Positions 44,512 to 53,172 of a stretch of DNA of 64,000 nucleotides are shown in pieces. Each line of letters starts with the position of its first letter. Within the stretch, counting starts at the first letter, position 1. The notes beneath the pieces are model-generated. The model was not told the origin of the DNA. It made no database searches and saw only the letters and a list, made by a program, of their open reading frames with translations. The DNA comes from Bacillus tuaregi (lineage in GTDB: Bacteria > Bacillota > Bacilli > Bacillales > Cytobacillaceae), in the NCBI RefSeq assembly GCF_900104575.1, contig NZ_LT629731.1, positions 3,149,102 through 3,213,101 on the forward strand, given 5' to 3'. Both the position numbers and the translations under genes were made by a program.

Positions 44512-45074
44512 GGATTCATTTCGTTCCCTTCGTACGTGATAATTTTCTCAACCGGTATATCATGTGGCTCTTTCGGGAGTTGATTGACCATCTGCTCTCG
44601 AAAAGCAAGCGACACGGTTTTCCCATGATAATTTTGCAGAAAGCGGTCATAGTATCCCCCGCCTACACCCAATCGATAGCCTTCCATCGTAAAAGCAAGT
44701 CCAGGTACAATCAGGAGATCGATTTCTTCTGGGTCTACCCTTGTCGTGCTGGCTTCTATTGGCTCAAGCAAACTGAAATAGACAGACTCTAACTGATTAA
44801 AGCGCTCAAGAATCCGAAAATTCATTTGTTTTTCCTTTGGCAAGCATTTAGGGATAACAACTGTCTTCCCTTCATCCCATGCCTTACGAATAATTTGATA
44901 TGTATCAACTTCAGGCGGATTGGAAATCGTAATACCAATCGTTTGTGATGATTTCCATAATGGGTCGTCATACAGCGTTTGCGCAATCTGATAGGAGTAA
45001 TGTTCATAAAGCGGTTTAGATATTCTGTGCAATGTTTCTTTCATTTTTTGACGAAGTGTATTTTTTTCCATCAT
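44508..45074 (-). CDS. yqgN: 5-formyltetrahydrofolate cyclo-ligase
   Basis: This enzyme converts 5-formyl-THF to 5,10-methenyl-THF with ATP. The 188-aa product has the start KNTLRQKMKETLHRIS, the middle GITISNPPEVDTYQIIRKAWDEGKTVVIPKC, and the ATP/Mg loop DLLIVPGLAFTMEGYRLGVGGGYYDRFL. It salvages the inhibitor formed by glycine hydroxymethyltransferase, a link to one-carbon flow from the glycine cleavage genes. Two adjacent ATGs (45074, 45071) follow AAGGAAG. Confidence 0.94.
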   Translation of the reverse strand: MMEKNTLRQKMKETLHRISKPLYEHYSYQIAQTLYDDPLWKSSQTIGITISNPPEVDTYQIIRKAWDEGKTVVIPKCLPKEKQMNFRILERFNQLESVYFSLLEPIEASTTRVDPEEIDLLIVPGLAFTMEGYRLGVGGGYYDRFLQNYHGKTVSLAFREQMVNQLPKEPHDIPVEKIITYEGNEMNP

Positions 45075-45128
45075 GCAAGTCTTCCTTTCGCATATAATGA
45101 GAACATTTAATTAAAAGGAACAAAAAAA

Positions 45129-45150
45129 AGCAGCAGGATATCCCGCTGCT
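45129..45150 (-). terminator. rpmG terminator
   Basis: AGCAGC (45129-45134) pairs with GCTGCT (45145-45150) around GGATATCC-type bases, with eight T on the minus strand. The distal arm touches the rpmG stop codon. Confidence 0.8.
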
Positions 45151-45299
45151 TATTTTGTTTCACGATGTGCAGTTGTACGCTTTTCTCTTGGGCAATATTT
45201 TTTCAGCTCAAGACGATCTGGATTATTCCGTTTATTCTTTTTTGAAATATAGTTACGGTCTCCACACTCAGTGCAAGCTAACGTAATATTCACACGCAT
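45150..45299 (-). CDS. rpmG: 50S ribosomal protein L33
   Basis: This 49-aa protein was read directly: [24 protein letters not shown], then [24 protein letters not shown]. Cysteines at 9, 12 and 36 are present; the position of a fourth zinc ligand (39) is Glu, a common variant in Bacillus rpmGA. ATG 45299 follows GGAGGG. It sits next to yqgN as in B. subtilis (rpmGA). A zinc-independent versus zinc-binding paralogue cannot be judged from this copy alone. Confidence 0.95.
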   Translation of the reverse strand: MRVNITLACTECGDRNYISKKNKRNNPDRLELKKYCPREKRTTAHRETK

Positions 45300-45376
45300 G
45301 TTAATTTCCCTCCAAACTATATAAAGCTCGTTCGTTCATACGACTTTTCTATAATATCATTTTTTATTTGGAAATG

Positions 45377-46924
45377 CTAGTGTGATTTTAAAAAGCTTGC
45401 GCTTAAGTGGTGGTGTTTTTTGGCATTCAGGATATGATCATATAGCTTCACTGTTTCTAGCGCCGCGATATCCCAGTTATACCGGCTTAGAACGAGTTCT
45501 TTACCCTTTTTTCCAATTCTTTCCGCTAAATCAGGGTCTTCTAAAAGCGTGATAATCCCCTCCACTATATTTTCACCAGCCGGCTCTATTAGCATACCTG
45601 TCTCTAAATGTTGAATGATTCCTTTTAATCCACCTGTATTGGAGACAATAGTCGGTTTTCCAGCCTGCATCGCTTCTAAAGCAACGATTCCAAATGGCTC
45701 ATAAAGGCTTGGAAAAATCGCTATTTCCGCGAGCTGTAACAACGCATTACGCTTTTCTTCATCGATAAATCCAATGAAACGGACCCTATCTGTTAGCTGC
45801 ATTTCAATAACTCGGCGACGATACTCCTCAAGCATTGGACCTTTACCAGCAATAATAAAATATACATTTATGCGCTTCGCCTTTAAAGCTGCGGCGGCTT
45901 CAATTAAAGTGTCAAACCCCTTTTCTTTCACCATTCTACCGATTGAAAATATCATACGGCAATCACGATCTATTTTAACATCAGATAAATCTCGATTAAG
46001 AACCTCCGAGCCATCGCAGTCTATCCCGTTTGGAATCGTTACTAACTTTTTTTCTTCCGCTGAAAAAAGCTTCTGAACCTCCCCCTTCATAAAATCACTG
46101 CAAACGACAACTTGGTCAGATTGTTCTACCAGTTGTTTTTCCTTTTGATGAATAAATCGCTGCATTTCCGTATATATACCGTTATTTCGACCATATTCAG
46201 TAGCATGGATGGTTGTAACTAAAGGAAGCTGCAAATGCTTCTTTAATGAAACGGCGGCTGCACCGACAAGCCAATCATGCGAATGAATACAATCAAAAGA
46301 ATATTCTTCTGCTAAAGCGGCTGCTTTCTCTGCTAAAGCAATATTTAATCCACCGATCCAAAGCAGAAAATCCTCTTCATTTTCACTGAGCGGCTTTACC
46401 CTATGTATGCTGACACCATTGATTTTTTCCATTACTGGCGAATCTCCCGCACCTGCTGTTATAACATGTATTTCATGCCCCTTCTTCGCCAAGGCCTTTG
46501 TCAGCCCGTGGACATGGCGTGATAAGCCGCCAACAATATGAGGAGGAAATTCCCAAGTTAAAACTAGAATTCTCCTCTGCTTACCTTTCCGGTCATTTTC
46601 ATCCGCATCTAATAAATCTGTCCTTTGCTTCAATTCAGCACCCTCGTATAATGCTACAGTACGCTTGACACCTTCGGTTATAAGATCATTCATCCACCGC
46701 CATTGTGACAAATAGCCTTCCGTAACAGAAGGATTTACTAACATCCCTGATAATTTAACCCACTCCTGAAGCAGCTGCGTAAATGCTTTTGTTTCGTCGA
46801 TTAAATACTTGATCACGGTATCTGTGATGGAAAATAATGGGATACTTTCAGATTCAACTTCACGCTTATATGGAAGAAATGGAACATCCTGCCTTGTACT
46901 ACTAAATAGAAAAGGGTTGTTCAT
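45377..46924 (-). CDS. family 4 glycosyltransferase (glycogen-synthase-like)
   Basis: This 515-aa protein has an N-terminal region of about 110 residues with no recognised domain, then a GT-B fold. It has WEFPPHIVGGLSRHVHGL (nucleotide-sugar binding), SHDWLVGAAAVSLKKHL, SIGRMVKEKGFDTLIEA and the ExE-like PSLYEPFGIVALEAMQAGKP. The donor and acceptor are unknown. Translation is coupled to the DUF4912 gene upstream (four-base overlap). It resembles B. subtilis YqgM but is longer. A role in an alpha-glucan or envelope sugar is inferred only from the family. Confidence 0.88.
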   Translation of the reverse strand: MNNPFLFSSTRQDVPFLPYKREVESESIPLFSITDTVIKYLIDETKAFTQLLQEWVKLSGMLVNPSVTEGYLSQWRWMNDLITEGVKRTVALYEGAELKQRTDLLDADENDRKGKQRRILVLTWEFPPHIVGGLSRHVHGLTKALAKKGHEIHVITAGAGDSPVMEKINGVSIHRVKPLSENEEDFLLWIGGLNIALAEKAAALAEEYSFDCIHSHDWLVGAAAVSLKKHLQLPLVTTIHATEYGRNNGIYTEMQRFIHQKEKQLVEQSDQVVVCSDFMKGEVQKLFSAEEKKLVTIPNGIDCDGSEVLNRDLSDVKIDRDCRMIFSIGRMVKEKGFDTLIEAAAALKAKRINVYFIIAGKGPMLEEYRRRVIEMQLTDRVRFIGFIDEEKRNALLQLAEIAIFPSLYEPFGIVALEAMQAGKPTIVSNTGGLKGIIQHLETGMLIEPAGENIVEGIITLLEDPDLAERIGKKGKELVLSRYNWDIAALETVKLYDHILNAKKHHHLSASFLKSH

Positions 46925-47595
46925 GACCTATCATCCTCTTTTGAGATTCTTTCGTAATAACTATACGTACTAACATGCTCTACCCATTGCGGAGTTCGCT
47001 CTCTTTTAGAGTATACCTCATTTTCCTCTGTCTCCTGTTTTGCGCTTCCCTTTGGTATATGAACTTGATTAGAACGAAGCAACGGAAAAAATCTATGACC
47101 TGACACAAGGATGCCAATTTCAACCAAGTAACATCGATTATCCTGCGGCTGCTTAAGAAATGACACAGCCTGACCCTCCTCTAACTTTACCTCAAGAATG
47201 GGCGTTTCATTGCTAATAAATGGAGTTTCCGTGACATCATATAGCCTTAAAACTTTTTGAAAGCTACTAACAGATTGATCAAAATATGCTAACACCAGGT
47301 CTTTTTTTATTTCTGATAATCTCCAAAAGATGAACAATTTATTTTCAGACAGTATCCATGCCGTTAAATGTTCCTTTTCCTTTGTGTTCAGCCTTCCCTT
47401 ATTTAGATAACGGGCCTGAATCGTGCCCTTCCTTACGATTCTTATCGGTTTTCTCTTAGCAGCGCTTAATGTCTCTTCTCTTTTTTGATACTTTTTCCAT
47501 TGATACTGTACCTTTCCGACTGTTGTATGTAACTCATCAGCTATTTTGCGAAAAGAAAGACCCATACTTCTCAGTTTCTTAATCTCTTCAATCAT
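46921..47595 (-). CDS. DUF4912 protein with N-terminal helix-turn-helix
   Basis: This 224-aa protein has an N-terminal HTH resembling sigma region 4 (LRSMGLSFRKIADELHTTVGKVQYQW), a basic linker, and a DUF4912 domain (NKLFIFWRLSEIKKDLVLAYF ... LRLYDVTETPF ... NRCYLVEIGI). DUF4912 proteins often stand beside glycosyltransferases of glucan metabolism, which fits the overlapping GT4 gene. Whether the HTH binds DNA is untested. Divergent from the small membrane genes; Spo0A-type boxes lie in the shared upstream region. Confidence 0.83.
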   Translation of the reverse strand: MIEEIKKLRSMGLSFRKIADELHTTVGKVQYQWKKYQKREETLSAAKRKPIRIVRKGTIQARYLNKGRLNTKEKEHLTAWILSENKLFIFWRLSEIKKDLVLAYFDQSVSSFQKVLRLYDVTETPFISNETPILEVKLEEGQAVSFLKQPQDNRCYLVEIGILVSGHRFFPLLRSNQVHIPKGSAKQETEENEVYSKRERTPQWVEHVSTYSYYERISKEDDRS

Positions 47596-47698
47596 GGCGC
47601 ACCTCTTTTAAAAAAGAACGTATTCATTAAATATCAGAATATAATTACTATTTTGTATAATGGTATCAAATATTAGGGCTTCCGACAACAAACGGTTT

Positions 47699-47756
47699 TT
47701 GTCGAATGTAAGCACTCAAGGTTTTTTCATTATGACGAAATAATGAAATTGTCGAA
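47699..47756. promoter_or_regulatory. cluster of three Spo0A-type boxes
   Basis: Three matches to the 0A box TGNCGAA lie in 60 bp: TTGTCGAA at 47699-47706, TGACGAA at 47733-47739 and TTGTCGAA at 47749-47756, all in the same orientation. They are in the divergent region between the DUF4912 gene and the plus-strand membrane genes; a TTGTCG/TGATAA promoter-like pair overlaps the last box. Confidence 0.55.
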
Positions 47757-47814
47757 TCTTGTCAAAGATAATGATAAAATGAGGATTGTTCAGTTATTAC
47801 TATGAGGTGACAGA

Positions 47815-48195
47815 ATGAGTACACTATTAATCAGTTTATTTTGCGTTTCACTACTTCTTTTTTTTCTGTCTTTTTTTCTCAAGGACCCTTACAAACAGCT
47901 TCGTGAAGAAATAGACCAGCTAAATATGAATCAACTTCAGGAGATGTATCAAATAAAAAAGAAATTAAAGATACTAGAAGAGGAGCTTCTTATCAATGAA
48001 ATTGAACTGTCACCCTCTCTATCGAAAATAGAGTCAGAGAATCGAGCAGTCCATGACATTATTAAAAACCAAGTCCGTTCATTAGCAGGACAAGGAACAC
48101 CCATTGAGCAAATTGCCCGGCAGTCCTCCTTACCCATCAAGGAGGTTCAATCCATCTTAAAGGAATATGGCTTCAAAGGAGAAAAATATGAATAA
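47815..48195 (+). CDS. small membrane-anchored coiled-coil protein with C-terminal HTH
   Basis: This 126-aa protein has one N-terminal membrane span (LLISLFCVSLLLFFLSFFL), a central coiled-coil (EEIDQLNMNQLQEMYQIKKKLKILEEELLIN) and a C-terminal HTH-like motif (TPIEQIARQSSLPIKEVQSILKEYGF). This resembles the small proteins (YqzD/YqzC type) that precede the pst genes in Bacillus, but I am not sure of the orthology. ATG 47815 follows GAGGTGAC. It overlaps the next gene, and Spo0A-type boxes lie upstream. Confidence 0.78.
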   Translation: MSTLLISLFCVSLLLFFLSFFLKDPYKQLREEIDQLNMNQLQEMYQIKKKLKILEEELLINEIELSPSLSKIESENRAVHDIIKNQVRSLAGQGTPIEQIARQSSLPIKEVQSILKEYGFKGEKYE

Positions 48196-48439
48196 ACGAA
48201 GTATGCGTGCTTTTGCATTCGGTATTTTTCTAACTGCCTCCGTAATAGGGGCTGGATATTATGATCAGGGGGGACAACAGAACTCCATGACAGTTGATGC
48301 AGCAAAGTCACAACTGGAAAAAGCAGGTTATGTCATCTTATCTGAATCGGAATTCAATCATTTAAAAGGTAAGATAAACATTGAGGAAAAAGAACATCCT
48401 TCCCCAACAAACTCTGTACAAGAAACAACAAAAAGATAA
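48188..48439 (+). CDS. small membrane-anchored or secreted protein
   Basis: This 83-aa protein starts MNKRSMRAFAFGIFLTASVIGAGYY, a signal anchor, followed by an acidic/polar tail with SQLEKAGYVILSESEFNHLKGK. That segment is similar in layout to endolytic murein transglycosylase-associated peptides of Bacillus, though no enzyme domain is present. ATG 48188 follows AAAGGAG inside the previous gene's 3' end. Function unknown; likely co-expressed with the upstream coiled-coil protein. Confidence 0.75.
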   Translation: MNKRSMRAFAFGIFLTASVIGAGYYDQGGQQNSMTVDAAKSQLEKAGYVILSESEFNHLKGKINIEEKEHPSPTNSVQETTKR

Positions 48440-48470
48440 GAAGCAGCTTTCCAAGCTGCTCCTTATCTTT
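48432..48470. terminator. bidirectional terminator before phoU
   Basis: AAAGATAAG-AGCAGCTT pairs with AAGCTGCT-CTTATCTTT (18 bp, one mismatch, 3-base loop). It ends both the plus-strand membrane genes and the minus-strand pst-phoU operon. Confidence 0.88.
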
Positions 48471-48471
48471 C

Positions 48472-49131
48472 TTAGTTATTAAGCTCATAATGTTTTCCTT
48501 TTACTAAATAAAAAATATACTCTGCTACATTTGTGATATGATCGGCAGACCTTTCTAAGTAACGGCATATAAAAAGATACTGTGTAATGTGATTAAGATT
48601 TTCAGATTTCTCACCGCTCAGCTTAAAAAGTTCCTGAATCGTTTCACCGTACAATGTATCTACTGCATCATCCATTTCAGCCACTTTTTTAGCCAGTTGG
48701 GTATTCTCATCTTTATAAGCAGCTACGCTATTTTTTAACATCACAGCAGTGATTTCATACATTTTCTTCAGGTTGTTTAACGCCATCAAATGAGCTTCTT
48801 TTCCAATCCTAATCGTTGATTTTGCAATATTAACAGCAAAATCTGCAATTCTTTCGATATCTGTAGCAATTTTTATCGCAATAATAATCCGGCGTAAATC
48901 AATCGCAACAGGCTGCTGTTTTGCAATAAGCAGGATAGCAAATTCATTGATTTCTTCATAAAGAATGTCTGCTTTCGTATCATCCTCCATGATTTGTAAG
49001 GCAAGATCTATATTATGCGTTTCAAAAGCCTCAATAGACAGCCTTAGCGCATCATCTGCAAAATGAACTAGGTCAACTAATTTATCCTGCAATAGCTTTA
49101 ATTCATCTTCAAATTTCCCACGTACGACCAA
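48472..49131 (-). CDS. phoU: phosphate transport regulator PhoU
   Basis: PhoU couples the Pst transporter to the PhoR sensor. The product is 219 aa of two three-helix repeats with the metal-binding pattern EDDTKADILYEEINEFAILL and EMDDAVDTLYGETIQELF (E/DxxxD). ATIERI-type helix DIERIADFAVNIAKS and ERSADHITNVAEYI are typical. I chose TTG 49131 behind AGGGGAG. B. subtilis lacks phoU in its pst operon, so this arrangement is the more widespread one. Confidence 0.93.
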   Translation of the reverse strand: MVVRGKFEDELKLLQDKLVDLVHFADDALRLSIEAFETHNIDLALQIMEDDTKADILYEEINEFAILLIAKQQPVAIDLRRIIIAIKIATDIERIADFAVNIAKSTIRIGKEAHLMALNNLKKMYEITAVMLKNSVAAYKDENTQLAKKVAEMDDAVDTLYGETIQELFKLSGEKSENLNHITQYLFICRYLERSADHITNVAEYIFYLVKGKHYELNN

Positions 49132-49149
49132 TTCTTTTGCTCCCCTCAT

Positions 49150-49971
49150 TTATCCAAATCTACCCGTGATATAATCTTCTGTTCGTTTATCAGTAGGTGT
49201 TGAAAAAATTCGATTTGTTTCATCATATTCAATAACTTCACCGTTTAAGAAAAAGGCCGTTTTATCGGAAATACGAGCAGCCTGCTGCATATTATGCGTC
49301 ACTATAATGATACTAAACTTCTTTTTTAATTCCTGTACCAGCTCTTCTACCTTTAAAGTAGAAATAGGATCAAGTGCCGAGGTTGGTTCATCCATTAGAA
49401 TCACATCCGGTTCAATCGCAAGGCAACGGGCAATGCACAGACGCTGCTGCTGTCCTCCAGAAAGACCATAGGCATTTTCTTTTAGGCGATCCTTGACTTC
49501 ATCCCAAATAGCAGCACCTCTTAAGCTCTTCTCTACAATTTGATCAAGAATTTTTTTATCACGAATACCATGTATTTTAGGCCCGTAGGCTACATTTTCA
49601 TATATTGATTTTGGAAACGGGTTTGGCTTTTGAAATACCATTCCCACTTTTGTCCTTAGTTCTTCCACTCCATAGGATTTATCGAGGATATTTCTGCCAC
49701 GATAACTTATTTCACCTGAAGTTCTGACTATCGGCACTAATTCAATCATCCGATTCAGCGTTTTAATATAGGTTGATTTCCCGCATCCAGAAGGACCAAT
49801 AATGGCTGTCACTTCATTTTCCATAATATCAAGGTCAATATTTTTTAATGCGTGATTATCACCGTACCAAAGATGTAATTGACTTGTTTTATAGACAACC
49901 TGTTTAATCTTTTTGTCCTCCTTTGCCATGGGCGGGATTACGTTTAATTCTCTTTCAATCGTAATATTCAT
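49150..49971 (-). CDS. pstB: phosphate ABC transporter ATP-binding protein
   Basis: This is the ATPase of the high-affinity phosphate transporter. In the 273-aa product, Walker [13 protein letters not shown], signature [16 protein letters not shown] and Walker [14 protein letters not shown] are intact, with the Pst-typical phrase [18 protein letters not shown] 49971 follows AAGGAGG. There is a single pstB here, whereas B. subtilis has two. Confidence 0.97.
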   Translation of the reverse strand: MNITIERELNVIPPMAKEDKKIKQVVYKTSQLHLWYGDNHALKNIDLDIMENEVTAIIGPSGCGKSTYIKTLNRMIELVPIVRTSGEISYRGRNILDKSYGVEELRTKVGMVFQKPNPFPKSIYENVAYGPKIHGIRDKKILDQIVEKSLRGAAIWDEVKDRLKENAYGLSGGQQQRLCIARCLAIEPDVILMDEPTSALDPISTLKVEELVQELKKKFSIIIVTHNMQQAARISDKTAFFLNGEVIEYDETNRIFSTPTDKRTEDYITGRFG

Positions 49972-50013
49972 ATGAAATCCTCCTTCATCCTGATCCTTCA
50001 TCCAATGTAATTT

Positions 50014-50892
50014 TTACATTCTTTTTTGAAACTTATTACGAATAATGACCGCAATGGAATTCATAGCAATCAGCAAAATCAGTAAAACAAGGATGCCAGC
50101 AGCAGCAAGTGCCTGAAACTCAACTTGCGGGCGACTCGTCCAGTTATAAATTTGCATTGGTAACACCGTTAACGTATCTAAAAAAGAATTCGGTAAGAAG
50201 GCAAGGAAAAGTGGCAGTCCCAAAACAACCAATGGTGCTGTTTCACCAATCGCACGGGAAAGAGCTAAAATAGCACCCGTTAGAATTCCTGGAATAGCAG
50301 CAGGCATCACAACCCGAACGATTGTCTGCCATTTTGTCGCCCCCATTCCATAGGAAGCCTCACGCAGCTGTTTAGGTACGGCACGAACCGCCTCTTGTGC
50401 AGCAACGATGATGACTGGAAGAATCAATAAGCTCATCGTGAGACCGGCTGCGAGTACGCTTGTTCCTAACGACAGAGCTCGAACAAAAATCGTTAAGCCT
50501 AATAAACCAAATACAACTGATGGAACGCCAGCTAGATTAGAAATATTAATTTGAATAAACATTGTAAAACGATTCTTTTTCGCGTATTCCTCTAAATAGA
50601 TAGCTGTGCCTACTCCTAAAAGAAGTGAAACAGGTGCAACAACGAACATTAACCAAATCGTTCCATTTAAGGCTGTATAAATTCCAGCCTGTTCCGGTTT
50701 CCTCGATGGCAAGCTATTCAAAAATTGCCAATCCAAATATACTGCCCCTTGTGATACCACACGATATAACAAAGTTCCTAACACTAATAATCCAAACAGC
50801 GTTGCAAGGAGAAATATTCCTTTGAAGAATACATTCTTAAATAATCTTGATTTCATCTTTTGTTTGACTTGCTCACGATCGACTAAATTCAT
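50014..50892 (-). CDS. pstA: phosphate ABC transporter permease PstA
   Basis: This 292-aa permease has about six membrane spans and the BPD permease EAA loop region EAVRAVPKQLREASYGMGATKWQTI. The C-terminal LSRAIGETAPLVVLG is conserved. ATG 50892 follows AAGGAGG and lies one base after the pstC stop, so the genes are coupled. Confidence 0.96.
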   Translation of the reverse strand: MNLVDREQVKQKMKSRLFKNVFFKGIFLLATLFGLLVLGTLLYRVVSQGAVYLDWQFLNSLPSRKPEQAGIYTALNGTIWLMFVVAPVSLLLGVGTAIYLEEYAKKNRFTMFIQINISNLAGVPSVVFGLLGLTIFVRALSLGTSVLAAGLTMSLLILPVIIVAAQEAVRAVPKQLREASYGMGATKWQTIVRVVMPAAIPGILTGAILALSRAIGETAPLVVLGLPLFLAFLPNSFLDTLTVLPMQIYNWTSRPQVEFQALAAAGILVLLILLIAMNSIAVIIRNKFQKRM

Positions 50893-50893
50893 C

Positions 50894-51835
50894 TTAATAT
50901 TCCTCCTTGAAACGGCGAGAGACATATTGAGCCAGTAGGTTCATCACTAACGTAAATAGGAAGAGTGTAAATCCAACTGCATAGATACTGTAATAAATTG
51001 TTGTGCCATAACCAGCATCACCTTGACTAACCTGAACGATATAAGCGGTCATCGTTTGGATAGAGCTTGAAATATCCCAGCTTAAATTGGGTGTTGATCC
51101 ACCCGCAACGGCCACAATCATCGTTTCTCCAATGGCACGGGAAACACCTAACACAATCGATGCGACAATTCCAGAAATGGCTGCAGGGAGTACGACCTTC
51201 AATGCAACTTCAAGTTTTGTTGAACCTAATCCAAGTGCTCCTTCTCGCATTGCCTGTGGTACAGAAGACATGGCATCCTCTGAGAGAGAGGCAATCGTTG
51301 GAGTAATCATAATTCCAATCACAATGCCTGGGCTGATGGCATTGAATATTTCTATTGAAGGAAACAGTTCACGCAAAATAGGTGTGACAAATGTTAAAGC
51401 AAAGAATCCATAAACAATGGTCGGAACACCAGCGAGAACTTCCATAATCGGTTTAATCATGCGGCGAGTTCTATCTGAGGCATATTCACTTAGATATATG
51501 GCTGTTGCCAAACCAATTGGAACAGCAACGATAACTGCAATGAGCGTAACCTTCAATGTACCTGAAATGAGTGGTAAGATTCCAAATGAACCTGGGTCTG
51601 AGAAGGGATACCACTTCTGTCCAGTTAAAAATTCACCAATTGATACTCGTTCAAAAAACGTAAACGTTTCAAACAAGAGTGTAAATAAAATACCCAGTGT
51701 CGTTAACACCGATACACATGCAGTTAGTAATAGTACTACAGGCATAACGCTATCCATTGAGATGGCTTTTCTTCTTTTTCTTTTTTCCACAATCATTTCT
51801 TGGACAGACAACACATTATGATTCTTCGTACTCAA
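50894..51835 (-). CDS. pstC: phosphate ABC transporter permease PstC
   Basis: This is the partner permease of PstA. It starts at TTG 51835 behind AAAGGGG (313 aa); upstream in-frame codons have no family sequence. EAA loop: EDAMSSVPQAMREGALGLGSTKLEV. Conserved GVSRAIGETMIVAVAGG. It follows pstS after 144 bp that hold a stem-loop. Confidence 0.95.
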   Translation of the reverse strand: MSTKNHNVLSVQEMIVEKRKRRKAISMDSVMPVVLLLTACVSVLTTLGILFTLLFETFTFFERVSIGEFLTGQKWYPFSDPGSFGILPLISGTLKVTLIAVIVAVPIGLATAIYLSEYASDRTRRMIKPIMEVLAGVPTIVYGFFALTFVTPILRELFPSIEIFNAISPGIVIGIMITPTIASLSEDAMSSVPQAMREGALGLGSTKLEVALKVVLPAAISGIVASIVLGVSRAIGETMIVAVAGGSTPNLSWDISSSIQTMTAYIVQVSQGDAGYGTTIYYSIYAVGFTLFLFTLVMNLLAQYVSRRFKEEY

Positions 51836-51904
51836 AATGAAAACCCCTTTCATCCCCATGACAAGATGAGAAGCCCTTCGACGTGCTTCTTGTGACACTA
51901 GCAA

Positions 51905-51951
51905 AGGTCATTCGCTCAGGTTGAGAGCCGTCAACGTTAAGCGAATGACTT
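51905..51951 (-). terminator. stem-loop between pstS and pstC
   Basis: GTCATTCGCT (51907-51916) pairs with AGCGAATGAC (51940-51949) around a 23-base loop. A T-run is lacking, so it is probably a partial terminator or RNA-processing/stability element that favours pstS over the distal genes. Confidence 0.6.
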
Positions 51952-51979
51952 CCTATTGGTAATGTAAAATTTCTATCGT

Positions 51980-52948
51980 TTATTTTAAGTCCTCTAACGT
52001 TGATAAGGCATCATCATACGATGGGAGTTTCACATAACCAACATCCTCTGAGAGCTCTCCAGCATTTTCTAATGTAAAATTCATAAAGTCATAAATTTCT
52101 TCTTTTTTCACTGAATCATTTTTTACGTAAATGAATAATGGACGTGATAAAGGAGAGTATTCGCCACTTTCAACCGTTTCATTTGTTGGTTCAACCGCTC
52201 CGTTACCTCCGTCAATTGGCACAACCTTTAAATTCTCTTTGTTTTCTGCATAGTAAGCATAACCAAAGAAACCAATGGCATTTTTATCCCCTGTCACACC
52301 GGTCACAAGGATGTTATCATCTTCAGAAAGAGTAGCATTTTCAACAATTGGCTGTTCCTCTAAAATCACTTCATTGAAATAATCATATGTTCCTGAATCA
52401 GTACCAGGTGAATAGAATTTAATTTCTTCTTCAGGCCATTCTTCACGGATATCAGACCACTTTTTTGCTGTGCCATCTTCAACCCACATTTGCTTTAATT
52501 CCTCAACTGTTAAAGAATCAACCCAATCGTTGTCCTTGTTCACAACGATGGATAAACCATCTTTTGCGATTTCAAATTCAGTATATTCAATTCCAGCTTC
52601 TTCCAGCTGCTCTTTTTCTTCATCTTTTATAGGTCGGGATGCATTACTAATATCCGTTTCCCCAGCGATAAACGCCTTAAATCCGCCGCCTGTACCAGAA
52701 GAAGCTACCGACACCTTCATATCTGGTTGAACTAAATTATATTCTTCTGCAACAGCCTCCATAATGGGGAATACGGTGGAAGACCCATCAATATTTACCG
52801 TTCCTTCAAATTGCTTGCTTTCGCTTGCATGTTCAGGTGAATTTTGATTTCCTTCTGTTACACTTCCTGTGTTTTGCGGTCCACAAGCTGATAACGCTAA
52901 TGCCCCAGAGATAGCAGCAGTAAGTGCTATGTACTTGAATTTTTTCAT
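51980..52948 (-). CDS. pstS: phosphate-binding lipoprotein PstS
   Basis: This is the extracellular phosphate-binding protein of the Pst transporter, 322 aa. Signal peptide and lipobox AISGALALSACG, then INIDGSSTVFPIMEAVAEEY and SSGTGGGFKAFIAGETDISNASRPI, the anion-binding loops, and GTDSGTYDYFNEV. It is the first gene of pstSCAB-phoU and is preceded by a clear Pho box. Confidence 0.96.
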   Translation of the reverse strand: MKKFKYIALTAAISGALALSACGPQNTGSVTEGNQNSPEHASESKQFEGTVNIDGSSTVFPIMEAVAEEYNLVQPDMKVSVASSGTGGGFKAFIAGETDISNASRPIKDEEKEQLEEAGIEYTEFEIAKDGLSIVVNKDNDWVDSLTVEELKQMWVEDGTAKKWSDIREEWPEEEIKFYSPGTDSGTYDYFNEVILEEQPIVENATLSEDDNILVTGVTGDKNAIGFFGYAYYAENKENLKVVPIDGGNGAVEPTNETVESGEYSPLSRPLFIYVKNDSVKKEEIYDFMNFTLENAGELSEDVGYVKLPSYDDALSTLEDLK

Positions 52949-53019
52949 GATCCATTTCCCCCTAATTGTTCAGTCATTTATTTTTGTTTTATCTTACAAG
53001 TAATACATTAAAGGTTGAC

Positions 53020-53058
53020 TGTTAACGAGGTTTTAATGATTTGTTAAGCTTTTGTAAA
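53020..53058 (-). promoter_or_regulatory. PhoP-binding region (Pho box) of pstS
   Basis: Read on the minus strand, four hexamers TTTACA, TTAACA, TTAAAA and TTAACA are each separated by 5 bp. They start at plus 53053, 53042, 53031 and 53020, an exact 11-bp period. This is the direct-repeat pattern recognised by phosphorylated PhoP and lies about 70-110 bp before pstS. A -10-like TAAGAT lies further downstream. Confidence 0.88.
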
Positions 53059-53137
53059 TATACAGAAACTTGTATATATTTGTCGAAGGCAGAAAATACT
53101 TGGGATTAGTTCTTACGGATAAACATTCGTAAAAAAA

Positions 53138-53163
53138 AATCCTGCCATTTACATAGCAGGATT
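53138..53163 (-). terminator. terminator after the PBP gene
   Basis: AATCCTGC pairs with GCAGGATT (8 bp, about 10-base loop), with nine A on the plus strand giving a T-run on the minus strand after the PBP stop. Confidence 0.8.
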
Positions 53164-53172
53164 CCTACACAA

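Noticed and set aside
45150-45299. L33 with a degenerate zinc site as an anomaly
   Set aside because: Three cysteines with Glu at the fourth position is common in Bacillus RpmGA-type L33, so nothing unusual.
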